From Siphonodentalium dalli (Eukaryota > Mollusca > Scaphopoda > Gadilida > Siphonodentaliidae), in assembly GCA_032622095.1 (NCBI GenBank), contig CP136061.1, positions 264,896,077 through 264,960,076 of the forward strand: a stretch of DNA of 64,000 nt. The letters are read 5' to 3'. The position numbers were made by a program, and so were the translations under genes. Of this stretch, positions 23,805 to 31,429 are shown piece after piece. The notes beneath the pieces are model-generated. The model had not been told where the DNA came from and did not search any database. It was given only the letters and a program-made list of their open reading frames with translations. Numbering within the stretch: position 1 is the stretch's first letter; each line of letters opens with the position of its first letter.

Positions 23805-26800
23805 ATACCAAATTTGGAAAGTATTTTCAATTACTTTTTGATTACTTTTGATTACTTCTTGTAAATGTTCTCTAAATTATTTTCGAAGAACGTTGAGATA
23901 AAACAATTCTTACAATAGCATATATTTGAATGGGACCAATGGATAACAATTTATATAGGTTGCATTGCTGATGGCAACTATTTTTCAGATGTCTTAATCA
24001 TAGTTAACATATTAATGGGTAGTCGCAACTTATATATACACACACACTGGATACTAGTGGATTATCCAATATAGACCCACATTTTCTTCAAAAAGTTGGG
24101 GTATAATATAAATGTTCTTAAATGTTTCATGCAGACACTAGCTTTTTCTCAATCACTCGTATTAACCAAATAGCGCAAACTGACAACTTTAGAAAATGTA
24201 ACGGTACATTTTCTTAACAACATCAGTTTTCCTTACCAGCATCATAGTAATTAAACATGATCCATCAGCATCATAGCACATTACCATGACCACTTGACCA
24301 GTGTGTATATATAATCCATGGTATAAACACGGACAGGTAAACCATAAAATACGTACCAAATAGGAGAATAGAGAACAGGGGTGTATATATAATCCATGGT
24401 ATAAACACGGACAAGTAAACAATAAAATACGTACCACATAGGAGATTAGAGAACAGGGGTGTGTATATAATGCATGGTATAAACACGGACAGGTAAACCA
24501 TAAAATACGTACCAAATAGAATAGAGAACAGAGGTGTGTATATAATCCATGGTATAAACCATAAAATACGTACCAAATATGATAAAAGAGAACAGGGGTG
24601 TGTATATAATCCATGGTATAAACACGGACAGGTAAATCATAAAATACGTCGTACCAAATAGGAGAATAGAGAACAGGGTTGTATATATAATCCATGGTAT
24701 AAACACGGACAGGTAAACCATAAAATACGTCGTACCAAATATGAGAATAGAGAACAGCAGTCAGATGCTCGTAGCCCGTTTATATATAACCATGGGTATA
24801 TGCGAAAAATACACAACGAAAACACACTCCACAGTTTGGATCGATAAGTCTTGCCCTGTGTATTTTGATGTTGAATTTTTTGACAATCGGTCTTCCATAT
24901 CATTTCTACAACACAGGTCTTCCATATCATTTCTACAACACAATTATCGTCTTACTTGCAGCACGACTTTAACGTTTGATCGTCACGGAAGCGTTTTCTT
25001 TCAGAGTATGGTTAATATACATTGCCGCCGGTGAAGTGTATTCTCGGATAAGAAACAAATAGGCCTATGCCAGGGCAGAAACTAAAGTTGCGAGAGGCAC
25101 CCCTGGTTGAGTGTGGGATATTTGGCACTCGAGACTTGGTTAGAGGGTTTTCGTTGGGGTGGTCTCCACCTTGGAATTTCCAATTGCACCCCACCCTATT
25201 GAACCACACCAAACTCATAAGTTTGCGTAAATCAATTTGCACCCCCCCCCTTTGATTTTTCCCAAATGTTCCCTCACAGACTACCAGATGGTAGACTGAA
25301 CCAGTAGTATTGTGGCCACTTGTCGTGCGGGGGGGGGATGAAAAAGTTGGTTCGGTCCAGTATGAGATTAAAACATCTTAACATCTAGTGGTATAACACC
25401 ACACAAATTTACACCCTGATCTATTTTTTTCTTAAATGAATTAGCGAGTAACTACTGGCAAGGACACAGAACACACGGGTCGGCCGATGGTTAGGCCCGA
25501 TGTGAGAACATTTTTGAAATATGAACATGAACATTTGACAATCCTATAGCATAGACCGGCCTCAAGTTGTCCAATTCTGGAAAATTATTAACCTGACACT
25601 CACCCATAGGTTTCAAAATTGCCAACTGATGGCCATTTGAGTCCATAATTTTGCAAATGAAAGAGAAATATGCAAATGTTGGTATAAAAACAACAAATTC
25701 GTCACTAAGAAAGTGTTGGAAAATCAAACTACGAGAACAATTTCAGCCTAATTTTGGTGTGAATTTTCCAATTAATTTTGCTCGGGGTATTAGGTATGAC
25801 TACAATTGGGGGGTAAGACCCCTGCATAACCACCCCTGTCGAAAAGTTCCTACTTGACACCCCATGCTAAATAATAGATACTAAGTTATGTTGGGTGGCA
25901 CCCGCGGGGGGGGGGGGGATCAGGGGCTACATCCCAGCCATGTCGGGGAGTCATAGCCATCCCCCGTCGGTGAGTTATGTAATGGTCAACCCGGCAGCTA
26001 AAGCCCGCCCCCCTGTCGGGGATATCCTGGTGCCACCCCTGCTTGAAATCATATAAAACTTTTGAAGAAGACCACATATTGAGCAGAAATCAGGGGGGAA
26101 TGAGCTCTCGTAACCACAAAAGTGCACTAAAGACATCCCAATAAATCCAAATTATATAATTACCGCATATTGTATATATATGGTATCGTTCTGTTTGCCT
26201 CTCTATATCCAGGGACGTGGCTACATGGTTTCCGTTAGGGGTGTCCACCATGGGAAATTCCAACTGCACCCCCTTGAATCAGAATCACCCCAAACACAAA
26301 TTCTATTTGCACCATCCCCCTTGTACATCAGTGCTCACGCCTAATATCCTATATATATATTTGTTTAAACATGGTTCTATATTCCAGGTTTGAAAATTCA
26401 GATAGTTTAACCTGAACAATTGCATAAATCATAACATCTAATGGTCTAACTCCAGACAAATGCCCACGGCTACGGACAAGAGGCGGGGACACACCAGGTT
26501 GACCATGGTTCTTCGACCCGGTGTGAGAAAAATTTTAAAACTATAAAAGAAAATATTAAATCCTAGCATGCATCTAGACTGGCCTCAACTGAACCTTTCC
26601 TGCTGTTGGAAATTTCAAACCTCATACTCCCCCTCAGGTTGGAAAACTCTCCAACTGATGACTATTTCAGTCCACAAGTTTGACCAAATGAAGTAAAATA
26701 TAGTTTTTTTTAAACTAATTAGCAGTTTTGTATTGGCCACGGGGGAAGGGACAATGATAGTCGGCCCGGTGTGCAATTTTTTTTTAATCTGAACAAGAAA

Positions 26801-28025
26801 ATCTCAAAATCCTAGCATCTAGACTAGCCTCAAACCTTCCTAGAGTTGGACGTTTCAAACCTGACACCCCCACTTAGGTTGGAAAATTTAAACTGATGAC
26901 AATTCCAATGACAATGTTGACCAAATGCATGACAATATTGTTTTCTTAAATTAACTAGCAGTTTTTTTACTGGCCACGGGGGAGGGACCAGGACACAAAC
27001 TATCCAAGTGTTGGAAATTTCCAACCTGTCACCCTCCTAAGGCTGGAAATTTCCGACTGCTGACAATTTCAGTCCAAAATATTTACCAAAAAATAGGAAA
27101 ATATGCAAATAAATTGTTTGAAAATCAAACTACAAGAACATTTTCAACTTAATGATGGTGTGAAATTTCCAACTAATGTTTTGGTAAGTATGAAATTTCC
27201 AACTGTTGAACATTTTGACCAAAGTTGGGGGGGGGGGTGAGCCACCAGAACACCCCCCCCCCTGTAGCCACGTCTCTGTCTATATCATATAAATACTTTT
27301 TCTAAAAACCCTTAAACCAACTAGACGTGCGATTTCCCTGCGCTCCTGTTCTAGTATAAAAAGTGCGTCTATTTCAGACAAAGTTCAAACAGTAAATGTG
27401 ACCATTCAAGACATAGAAACCGCTAATCTCATATTACCAATCTGACAACACCAGTCGAACATGATTACCTTTCAAAGCAATAACACCGGGCACCATGTTA
27501 CGGACAACCACAGGCATGCACACCATGGATAAATACACGGTAAAAAGAACGGCGTTTTTTTGTACGGTTATATCTGGCATATACCCATGGTTATATATAA
27601 ACGGGCTACGAGCATCTGACTGCAGGGTTGTATATATAATCCATGGTATAAACACGGACAGGTAAACCATAAAATACGTACCACATAGGAGAATAGAGAA
27701 CAGGGGTGTATATATAATCCATGGTATACACACGGACAGGTAAACCATAAAATACGTCGTACCAAATATGAGAATAGAGAACAGGGTTGTATATATAATC
27801 CATGGTATAAACACGGACAGGTAAACCATAAAATACGTACCACATAGGAGAATAGAGAACAGGGGTGTATATATAATCCATGGTATAAACACGGACAGGT
27901 AAACACTGAAATACGTACCACATAGGAGAATAGAGAACATGGGTGTGTATATAATCCATGGTATAAACCATAAAATACGTACCAAATAGGAGAATAGCGA
28001 ACAGCGAATTTACAAGCGCGTTCAT
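9887..28025 (-). CDS. Copy 1: complete five-exon gene for a secreted Cys-rich protein (spliced)
   Basis: Coding exons on the minus strand are 28025-27983, 22275-22062, 20732-20602, 19315-19201 and 10082-9887. All internal junctions are AG/GT with matching phases (1, 2, 1, 2) and give an uninterrupted product of about 232 residues. Residues 1-20 form a signal peptide, so the protein is predicted to be secreted. There are 16 cysteines (26, 38, 85, 96, 105, 125, 136, 137, 148, 167, 172, 176, 186, 204, 212, 226) and three N-glycosylation sequons (54, 106, 206). No transmembrane segment or GPI tail is seen, unlike copy 2. Exons A+B and C+D appear to be two versions of one cysteine module. It loosely resembles nematode T20D4.11/DUF19-like cysteine domains, but I cannot confirm a family. 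Function unknown. The introns are mostly repeats. The frame agreement across four junctions and the paralogue make the model strong. Confidence 0.8.
10083..10418. other. Copy 1 intron C-D, 3' part
   Basis: The first about 80 bp next to exon D are recognisably similar to the copy 2 intron next to exon D' (31690-31770), including a shared GACATGTTTA. The rest is unremarkable. Confidence 0.4.
10419..11475. mobile_element. 1.06-kb TIR element with arms made of two 210-bp tandem subunits
   Basis: The ends are inverted (GGGACATGACAATCTGCGG and its complement) and flanked by 8-bp direct repeats ctaaggta (10411-10418) and ataaggta (11476-11483), one mismatch. The left arm contains two tandem copies of a sequence with GGCCGATATCTCGAGGAATA (10419-10640 and 10645-10850). 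The right arm has the same two in inverse order (11130-11250 and 11257-11475). The 8-bp duplication suggests a hAT-like non-autonomous element. The short frames in the arms are just the repeat read through. Confidence 0.7.
11484..12708. other. Copy 1 intron C-D, no feature seen
   Basis: AT-rich, apparently single-copy within the window. No exon homologous to the gene family and no inverted termini were found. Confidence 0.4.
12709..13277. mobile_element. TTAA-flanked MITE, family M2 (TTAAAGRGGTACTGTAC ends)
   Basis: TTAA occurs at 12709-12712 and 13274-13277. The ends AAGAGGTACTGTAC and GTACAGTATCCCTTT are inverted. An internal stretch (TTGAGTCGAAGATGTATTC) is shared, inverted, with the copy at 14954-15213. 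Fragments of the same terminus appear at 4196 and, diverged, around 20500 and 20897. No coding capacity. Confidence 0.65.
13335..13520. repeat. 44-bp minisatellite, about 4 units
   Basis: The unit contains ACGAACTCGGAAACAGTGGG and a CCACACACCCACCCC run. Repetitive Pro/His/Thr peptides from this stretch are an artefact of the repeat. Confidence 0.65.
14255..14560 (-). pseudogene. GC-rich block with Pro/Ser/Thr-rich open frame, possible captured exon
   Basis: Within the foldback element a minus-strand frame of about 94 residues reads VPAACFEVELDSLPP, then TPEYHHIPVSPSSATS and an Asn run, ending at 14257. Base composition is clearly richer in G+C than flanking DNA, which is suggestive of coding origin. 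The plus strand gives a Val/Gly-rich frame that looks less plausible. There is no recognisable domain. It may be a host exon fragment captured by the transposon, or only a compositionally biased segment. Confidence 0.3.
14954..15213. mobile_element. TTAA-flanked MITE, family M2, nested in the foldback element
   Basis: TTAA at 14954-14957 and 15210-15213; the inverted ends are AAGGGGTACTGTAC and GTACAGTACCCCTT. The right half matches the left half of 12709-13277 in inverse orientation. Confidence 0.7.
15727..15861. repeat. 135-bp hairpin element
   Basis: Inverted ends CACAGGATTGTGGAACTT and AAGTTCCAAGCTCCTGTG enclose a second inverted stretch around TTGGCC/GGGCCAA. It is likely a small MITE; no target duplication was identified. 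Confidence 0.45.
15945..16780. repeat. Degenerate tandem repeat, about four units of 140-300 bp
   Basis: The motifs CGTCTCAGTGTA, GCGATATGTTACAAAG and TGAGATTCCAGAGAC recur in order around 16005, 16140, 16245, 16400 and 16735. Units are eroded and variably spaced. No reading frame of interest. Confidence 0.4.
17326..17480. repeat. 155-bp near-perfect palindrome
   Basis: Arms of about 74 bp run from TAAGGAATAATCTCGG to the complementary CCGAGATTATTCCTTA, meeting at ATCGCTTCGCGAT (17398-17410). Very few mismatches, implying a young inverted duplication or a functional hairpin element. No convincing target duplication. Confidence 0.65.
17867..18648. repeat. 35-bp minisatellite, about 22 units, in copy 1 intron C-D
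   Basis: The unit is CATCATAAAACAGATATACA followed by TGTGTGTATACCCAG. A small number of variants (GATA/CATA, GTATA/ATATA) alternate through the array. All frames cycle because 35 is not a multiple of three, so the peptides it yields are not genes. Confidence 0.8.
18793..19066. repeat. 23-bp tandem repeat (4 units) and 5'-truncated hAT-family fragment
   Basis: 18793-18880 has four units of GTGCTACACTGTGGGTTTAAA. It runs into a fragment related to the hAT-type element at 26210-27278 (shared GGAAAATCAAAC and TTTCCAACTAATGTTG) that ends GCCACGTCCCTG at 19066, matching that family's terminus. The left end is missing. Confidence 0.5.
19201..19315 (-). CDS. Copy 1, exon C
   Basis: The minus-strand acceptor TTTACAG is followed by 115 nt (2 + 37 codons + 2) and donor AAGTAAGT at 19200-19195. 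With exon B it completes a Tyr codon; the frame then starts LSKQSCCLENSYK and ends in DSMC plus the first two bases of Lys. It holds four cysteines. The copy 2 exon at 34661-34547 has identical length and phases and 33 of 37 identical residues, with the four differences bunched just before the final Met-Cys. The terminal Cys-Lys split by a phase 2 intron mirrors exon A. Confidence 0.85.
19842..20035. repeat. Tandem duplication of about 107 bp
   Basis: Both units contain GGGACTGTCCTA, then CTTAGGTTATCCCCACAGTG and GCCATATTAACA (19844-19930 and 19952-20030). It lies in the copy 1 intron B-C. Confidence 0.6.
20602..20732 (-). CDS. Copy 1, exon B
   Basis: Acceptor CATTTATAG, 131 nt (1 + 43 codons + 1), donor GTGAGT. 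The first base G completes the Lys codon begun in exon A. The product runs from TNTGSNVNLC to MCDNSE, with three cysteines spaced x8 and x19 and a sequon at CNVT. An alternative donor (GTATGT, five bases later) would put exon C out of frame with an early stop, so GTGAGT is preferred. The copy 2 exon at 41267-41137 is the same length and 38 of 43 residues are identical. Confidence 0.85.
20733..22061. other. Copy 1 intron A-B (1.33 kb)
   Basis: It holds a CAACAA-type microsatellite at about 20920-20962 next to a diverged M2-family terminus (20897). The rest is unremarkable; no additional exon is seen. Confidence 0.5.
22062..22275 (-). CDS. Copy 1, exon A
   Basis: Acceptor CTGTTTTCCAG ends at 22276. 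The exon is 214 nt (2 + 70 codons + 2) with donor AAGTAAGA. Two leading bases complete the split codon from exon 1 (Val). The peptide starts STSHSTTPDPC and ends FGEVC plus two bases of Lys. It has three cysteines and the sequon NVT. The last 28 codons match the partial copy 2 exon at 63914-64000 in 20 of 28 residues, including EIDYK and the terminal Cys-Lys. Confidence 0.85.
22650..23110. repeat. Segment D1, second copy (intron 1 of copy 1)
   Basis: Colinear with 464-1000, from GAGTAGCATGC through a 14-bp or longer G-tract near 22738. It sits about 375 bp beyond exon A. Confidence 0.55.
23340..23810. repeat. Long GA microsatellite, about 470 bp
   Basis: Nearly pure purine (GAGAGA with interspersed GTGA and AGAA). 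Reading through the complementary strand gives a Ser/Leu polymer; this is not a gene. It lies in intron 1 of copy 1. Confidence 0.85.
24110..24245. repeat. Segment D2, second copy
   Basis: Close match to 1510-1690, directly preceding the exon 1-derived minisatellite as in copy 0. Confidence 0.6.
24290..24757 (-). repeat. Minisatellite derived from exon 1 and its splice donor, part 1 (about 6 units)
   Basis: Each unit of about 58-83 bp, read on the minus strand, contains the end of the signal-peptide exon (CTGTTCTCTATTCTCCTATTTG, here quoted only as codons for LFSILLF) followed by the GTACGT donor and the start of intron 1. Donor-like copies occur near 24348, 24428, 24507, 24565, 24650 and 24733. 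The array continues at 27623-27982 after a transposon insertion. No unit carries the initiator ATG. Confidence 0.75.
25070..26030. repeat. Diverged internal copy of the hAT-type family
   Basis: Shares order and motifs with 26210-27278: TTGGAATTTCCAATTGCACC, then GGAAAATCAAACTACGAGAAC, then TGTGAATTTTCCAATTAATT. G-rich and C-rich homopolymers interrupt it (25250, 25331, 25908). Termini are not clear. Confidence 0.45.
26210..27278. mobile_element. hAT-type non-autonomous element with 8-bp TSD TCTATATC
   Basis: Starts CAGGGACGTGGCTAC and ends GTAGCCACGTCTCTG, imperfect inverted ends. Identical 8-bp repeats TCTATATC flank it at 26202-26209 and 27279-27286. CAGRG ends and 8-bp duplications are the hAT signature. 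The interior consists of several diverged units of about 220 bp (motifs GGAAATTTCAAACCTGACACC and ACTGATGACAATTTCAG). No transposase. Relatives: 42930-43399 and 18880-19066. Confidence 0.75.
27623..27982 (-). repeat. Minisatellite derived from exon 1 and its splice donor, part 2 (about 4 units)
   Basis: Units of 78-81 bp directly abut the genuine exon 1 donor at 27982. Donor-like copies lie near 27677, 27745, 27836 and 27914. Their exon-derived part encodes LFSILLF, matching copy 0 rather than the LFAILLF of the authentic adjacent exon. Confidence 0.75.
27983..28025 (-). CDS. Copy 1, exon 1: signal-peptide exon
   Basis: ATG at 28025, peptide MNALVNSLFAILLF, then one base G and donor GTACGT (phase 1). 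Joined to exon A it gives a hydrophobic core followed by VSTSHS, a plausible cleavage region. The start is chosen because it is conserved with copy 0 and lies a short distance from a conserved TATA-like motif. Length and phase are identical to copy 0 (1803-1761). Confidence 0.8.
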
Positions 28026-28400
28026 CTTGTCTGCAGGCGATATGCCAATCTGGTGACGTTCACAAAACAACAATCATATATACACAGCCGTTTATTTACT
28101 AAGGCGCAGAATGTCAGCTGTGAAGCAGTGCAAAATAATATGCACGTGAGTATACTGCACGAATACGATAACGTATACATGTACATCACACCTTGATGTA
28201 CGTACACAGCATATACGTGTGACTCATCTTACAAATGGGATAAGAGAATGACTCCTCGTAGTAAGTCATCATAATCGCAGTGGGGAAGGGGATCCGGCGC
28301 GGACACATCTTTAATATTGCACTTAACTTTACATCACAGACACAGAAATCCGGACACGATATCTTATACAAAACACTCAAGCGGGATATACAATTACAAG
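28026..28400 (-). promoter_or_regulatory. Conserved 5' flank/promoter of copy 1, TATA-like motif at 28076-28082
   Basis: Aligned with 1804-2185 almost throughout. The minus-strand TATATAT stands 50-57 bp before the ATG. Similarity to copy 0 ends near GGGATATACAATTA at both loci, marking the limit of the duplicated block. Confidence 0.5.
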
Positions 28401-28640
28401 AAAACCATAGTCAGAAATGGTAACGCGCTCAAGATCATATATTATATACCCATGATTGTAATTATAGAATATAAAATGTATTGGTTTCACGATTGACCAT
28501 CCGAATAATTATTGCAATTGAATTGAAATTCCCAACTACACCTTTTACCGGACTCGGCCTCCGGGTCGCAGTTCGACTTTTAATCCGTTCAGAAATTCCC
28601 ATTCTATAAATAAAACGCCCATGCGCCCACTGTATACCAA
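28385..28640. repeat. Inverted repeat partner of 31865-32190
   Basis: Stretches such as TGGTAACGCGCTCAAGATC and CCGGACTCGGCC are found inverted at 32140-32160 and 31955-31975. The two arms flank about 3.2 kb that includes the last exon of copy 2. They may be ends of a large element or an inverted duplication. Confidence 0.5.
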
Positions 28641-28707
28641 GAAATGAGGAAACATTATACACGCGGAGCGCGGAATGACATTGGTGCTTTATTAGATCCC
28701 ATGCATC

Positions 28708-28918
28708 GGTCGATTCCGGTCCTACTAAAAGCCGACCACACCCGACCGATTCCGGTTCTACTAAAAGCCAACCACACCCGACCGATTCCGGTCCTACTAA
28801 AAGCCGACCACACCCGACCGCACCCGAACGCATGCATCCGTCCGCACCTCCCCATGCATCGACCGATTCCGGTCCTACTAAAAGCCGACCACACCCGACC
28901 GCATCCGAACGCATGCAA
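28708..28918. repeat. GC-rich minisatellite, about 37-bp unit, 4-5 copies
   Basis: The unit contains CCGATTCCGGTCCTACTAAA and GCCGACCACACCCGA. A plus-strand frame runs through it into adjacent Helitron sequence, but that frame is chance. Confidence 0.65.
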
Positions 28919-28959
28919 TGCGACGTCGACGATCCCCGTGTGTTTTTACACTTATATAC

Positions 28960-29762
28960 GAAGTTTGAGCTCACCTAGGGCGGAAAAACTTACCCGATCC
29001 GCGTTCTTAGGAACACAACGCGTTCTTAGGAACACAACACGCTCATGTCTATACACGCCCAGACCCAGAAGAGGTATGATTTATTTTAACCTGCCCGTGG
29101 CCATTGAGCAGCCCCTGACAGAGGTTGTCCACCCTTACGAGATGATCAATAGTCCCCGCAAAGTTAATCCCGTCGTGAACCCCATCCACGCAAAGAGAGG
29201 ACAGTCAATTAATCCCGTCGTGAACGCCACCACCAACGCGACGTAATTTTGTTTGGTATCATGTGTTGCGTTCTAAAAATAGGAAAGCATTTACGTTTGC
29301 GTAAATACGAAATTGTGAGTGTTGGTTTGTAACCGGGATTTCTGAGAAGCATTATGCCTATAACTACCCCCTCTAAGCCCTGACCTAAGTGTTATACATA
29401 CTATAACAATGATGTTGTAAGAGTACTATGGCATCCAATAAATCTCCCCGCATAGGAAACCACTCAATGTTCTCGTATATCTCTCTGCAGATGCTAATAA
29501 CGTTGAATTGTAAACAGACGCTCTTTATAGCGATGCGTCAAAAACAAACGCTCATTAAATAATCACTTGATAAACCCACGCCGTGCCTTTGCGGTGATTT
29601 GGGAGTGGGCAAAGGGTGCTCAGAGCTTCTCCAAAATGCGACAACTACGGTGTTCGTGGGTTTTTACCCTTAGATGGGAAGTTTGAACTCAATCGAGCCA
29701 GCCGTTTTCGATTCTATAAAGTACATATATATATACGGAAGTCTCAAAATATATAGTATAGA
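28960..29762 (-). mobile_element. Helitron-like element, inverted, 5' end at 29762
   Basis: Minus-strand TCTATACTATATATTTTGAG starting at 29762 is the same 5' end that begins units in the array at 47217-59760. Internal landmarks also match (29700-29650, 29330-29470 versus 52880-52990, and 29140-29230 versus 49620-49690). No CTAG-type 3' end with hairpin was located, so the element is probably truncated near 28960. Confidence 0.55.
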
Positions 29763-29767
29763 TAGAT

Positions 29768-29926
29768 AAGGATTAATTGTCATGTGGACTGTTTTTATGG
29801 AGATGTAACCGTGAGATAAGTGGTCATAACTTCTATGTAATACCCTTCGGGTTTTACACAAGTTATGACCACTTACCTCACGGTGACATCTCCATAAAAA
29901 CAGTCCACGTGACAGTTAATCCTCAT
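29768..29926. repeat. 159-bp palindrome of family R1
   Basis: Arms match those of 6619-6783 (ATAAGGATTAA, GGAGATGTAAC, AAGTGG). It abuts the Helitron 5' end. The longer R1 tail is absent. Confidence 0.6.
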
Positions 29927-30185
29927 ATAATTCTCCCTTTGGGTTATATATACTTTATTCTCCCAGCCAATGCACATGGTACGGTGACCATGGAATGCAT
30001 AAAACAATACCTACCCGTCGATGGTGCGGCTGGACGATGGTTAAACTAATTTATGAATCATAGTATTATCATACACAAGTTAAAGTGTCGCCATGGGGAC
30101 GTGACACAGGGTTTGACAAATAATGATAAACATTGTATTATGGTAGTTACCTGGTTGCCGTCCTGTGATGTGGGAGCCACGTGCT

Positions 30186-30656
30186 TTAAAGGCCCACTTA
30201 ATTTTCAAACCCCCAAATCACATATAAAATATATGCCATTTATATACAATTTGAAAGAGGAAGCTCCAAAATATTGTATTATCAACTTATGTGTAATGAA
30301 CTGTGGACATGTTGTTTTTGTTGAGAAACCGACATCTGGTTTGTGCTGAAGTTTTTACACAGTCTTATTATTTCCAATGGAAGGGGAATAACTCTATATA
30401 TTTAGATAGAGTTATTTCCCTTCCATTGAAAATAAACTATAGTTTGAATTGTGTTGCATTCTGGGAGCCTCAATGGGGGAAATGATTTTATGATTTCAGC
30501 TTTGTTTTCTATTACTCTATTGGCACCTTCTGAGACACAGACGTTCCAAATAGTAATGAATTATAGTCATAATCATATTTTATGGCATAGCTTGTTATGA
30601 CAACCGTATGTCAAGGCTAGAAAGATAACCGGCGACTCGAAACTTAGGGCCTTTAA
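30186..30656. mobile_element. TTAA-flanked MITE, family M1, full copy
   Basis: TTAA at 30186-30189 and 30653-30656; ends AAGGCCCACTTAATTTTC and GGGCCTTTAA are inverted. Colinear with 1-463, including the AACTCTATAT hairpin (30385-30425). Confidence 0.7.
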
Positions 30657-31427
30657 CATGGAGATAAATAGCTATGTAAGTTTGAATTGTTTTGATAATT
30701 TTTCTTTAAAACTCTTGTTACGTTCTGGTTCTGAACGTTTCCACATTCATGGCACCTGTTCTAAATTTAGTCCATTTTACCGTCACATTTGAAGTTATGT
30801 ATTATATGAAAAACAATTTTAACTAAGAGCGATAGTAATTGAAAGAATGTTTTCCCGAATATACCTGTTCTGGATTCATATCTATTAGTTTGTACATCAG
30901 AACTATATGAAACTTTTATTTGATTGATTTTTTTATTGGCAATGATATATGTGAATATATGTGTACACAGTTTATTACATAATAACCACAAATAACTTCA
31001 AGTTGGACATTGGATGGAAATATTATTTGGGTTCGTGGTGGATAGTTGCCATGAGTTGTTTTCAAATCTGAGGAAGGTTAAAAAAATGATGATAATTCTA
31101 TGATGTTAAATTTATATTCGATAATTCTGCTCTGTAAATTGTAATAATTGTCTAGAATCACACCAGAAAGAGAGATCCAAGTGGGAACTCTCTTATTTCC
31201 ATGGTGGTCCTAATATATGCCTAAAATTACAGTAGAAACCACATTTGAAATCAAATTATCAATATTATTAGTGTTCAATAGTAGAAAAAAAGAAGAAGAT
31301 CATTAGTGTTTTATTGACATTTAAATATTTACTAGATTAAGTCTTGTTAAGAAGAGAGACGACATTACGTATTTCAGAAAAGCGGAAAACATACGGTGGA
31401 TGTGGTAAATATAATAGTATTAATTTA
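30657..31427. other. 3' flank of copy 2, no gene seen
   Basis: AT-rich. It is the presumed 3' UTR and downstream region of copy 2; further AATAAA possibilities on the minus strand occur near 31314. No similarity to the 3' flank of copy 1 was noted. Confidence 0.4.
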
Positions 31428-31429
31428 TT
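31424..31429 (-). promoter_or_regulatory. AATAAA overlapping the copy 2 stop codon
   Basis: The stop TAA (31430-31428) is read directly into AATAAA. If used as a poly(A) signal the 3' UTR would be only about 10-30 nt. It may equally be coincidental in AT-rich DNA. Confidence 0.25.

Larger units (their letters stand above)
24758..27622. mobile_element. 2.87-kb TIR transposon, non-autonomous, 3-bp TSD CAG
   Basis: Perfect inverted ends of about 45 bp begin CAGTCAGATGCTCGTAGCC (24758 inward, and the complement ending at 27622). It is flanked by CAG at 24755-24757 and 27623-27625. Removing it rejoins a normal minisatellite unit (gagaacag/ggttg), which proves insertion into the exon 1-derived array. 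No transposase-sized frame exists inside. The interior holds hAT-type sequence (26210-27278) and related diverged copies (about 25070-26030). A 3-bp duplication is compatible with several superfamilies, so none is assigned. Confidence 0.75.

Noticed and set aside
23324-23830. Ser/Leu-rich frame of 168 residues
   Set aside because: Translation of the GA microsatellite.
24189-24721. Frames of 91-168 residues with repeated FGTYFMVYLSVFIPW-like peptides
   Set aside because: They read the exon 1-derived minisatellite including intron sequence; the splice donor inside each unit argues against translation as one frame.
9887-28025. Calling the Cys-rich family a toxin, antimicrobial peptide or named DUF19 member
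   Set aside because: Secretion and cysteines alone do not establish function; only a loose spacing resemblance was seen and no profile search could be run.
27434-28073. Frames of 117-183 residues on the minus strand
   Set aside because: Same minisatellite. The one starting at 28073 overlaps the real exon 1, but its continuation past the GTACGT donor is intronic.
28462-29246. Frames of 170 and 200 residues on opposite strands
   Set aside because: They combine a GC-rich minisatellite with Helitron-derived sequence.
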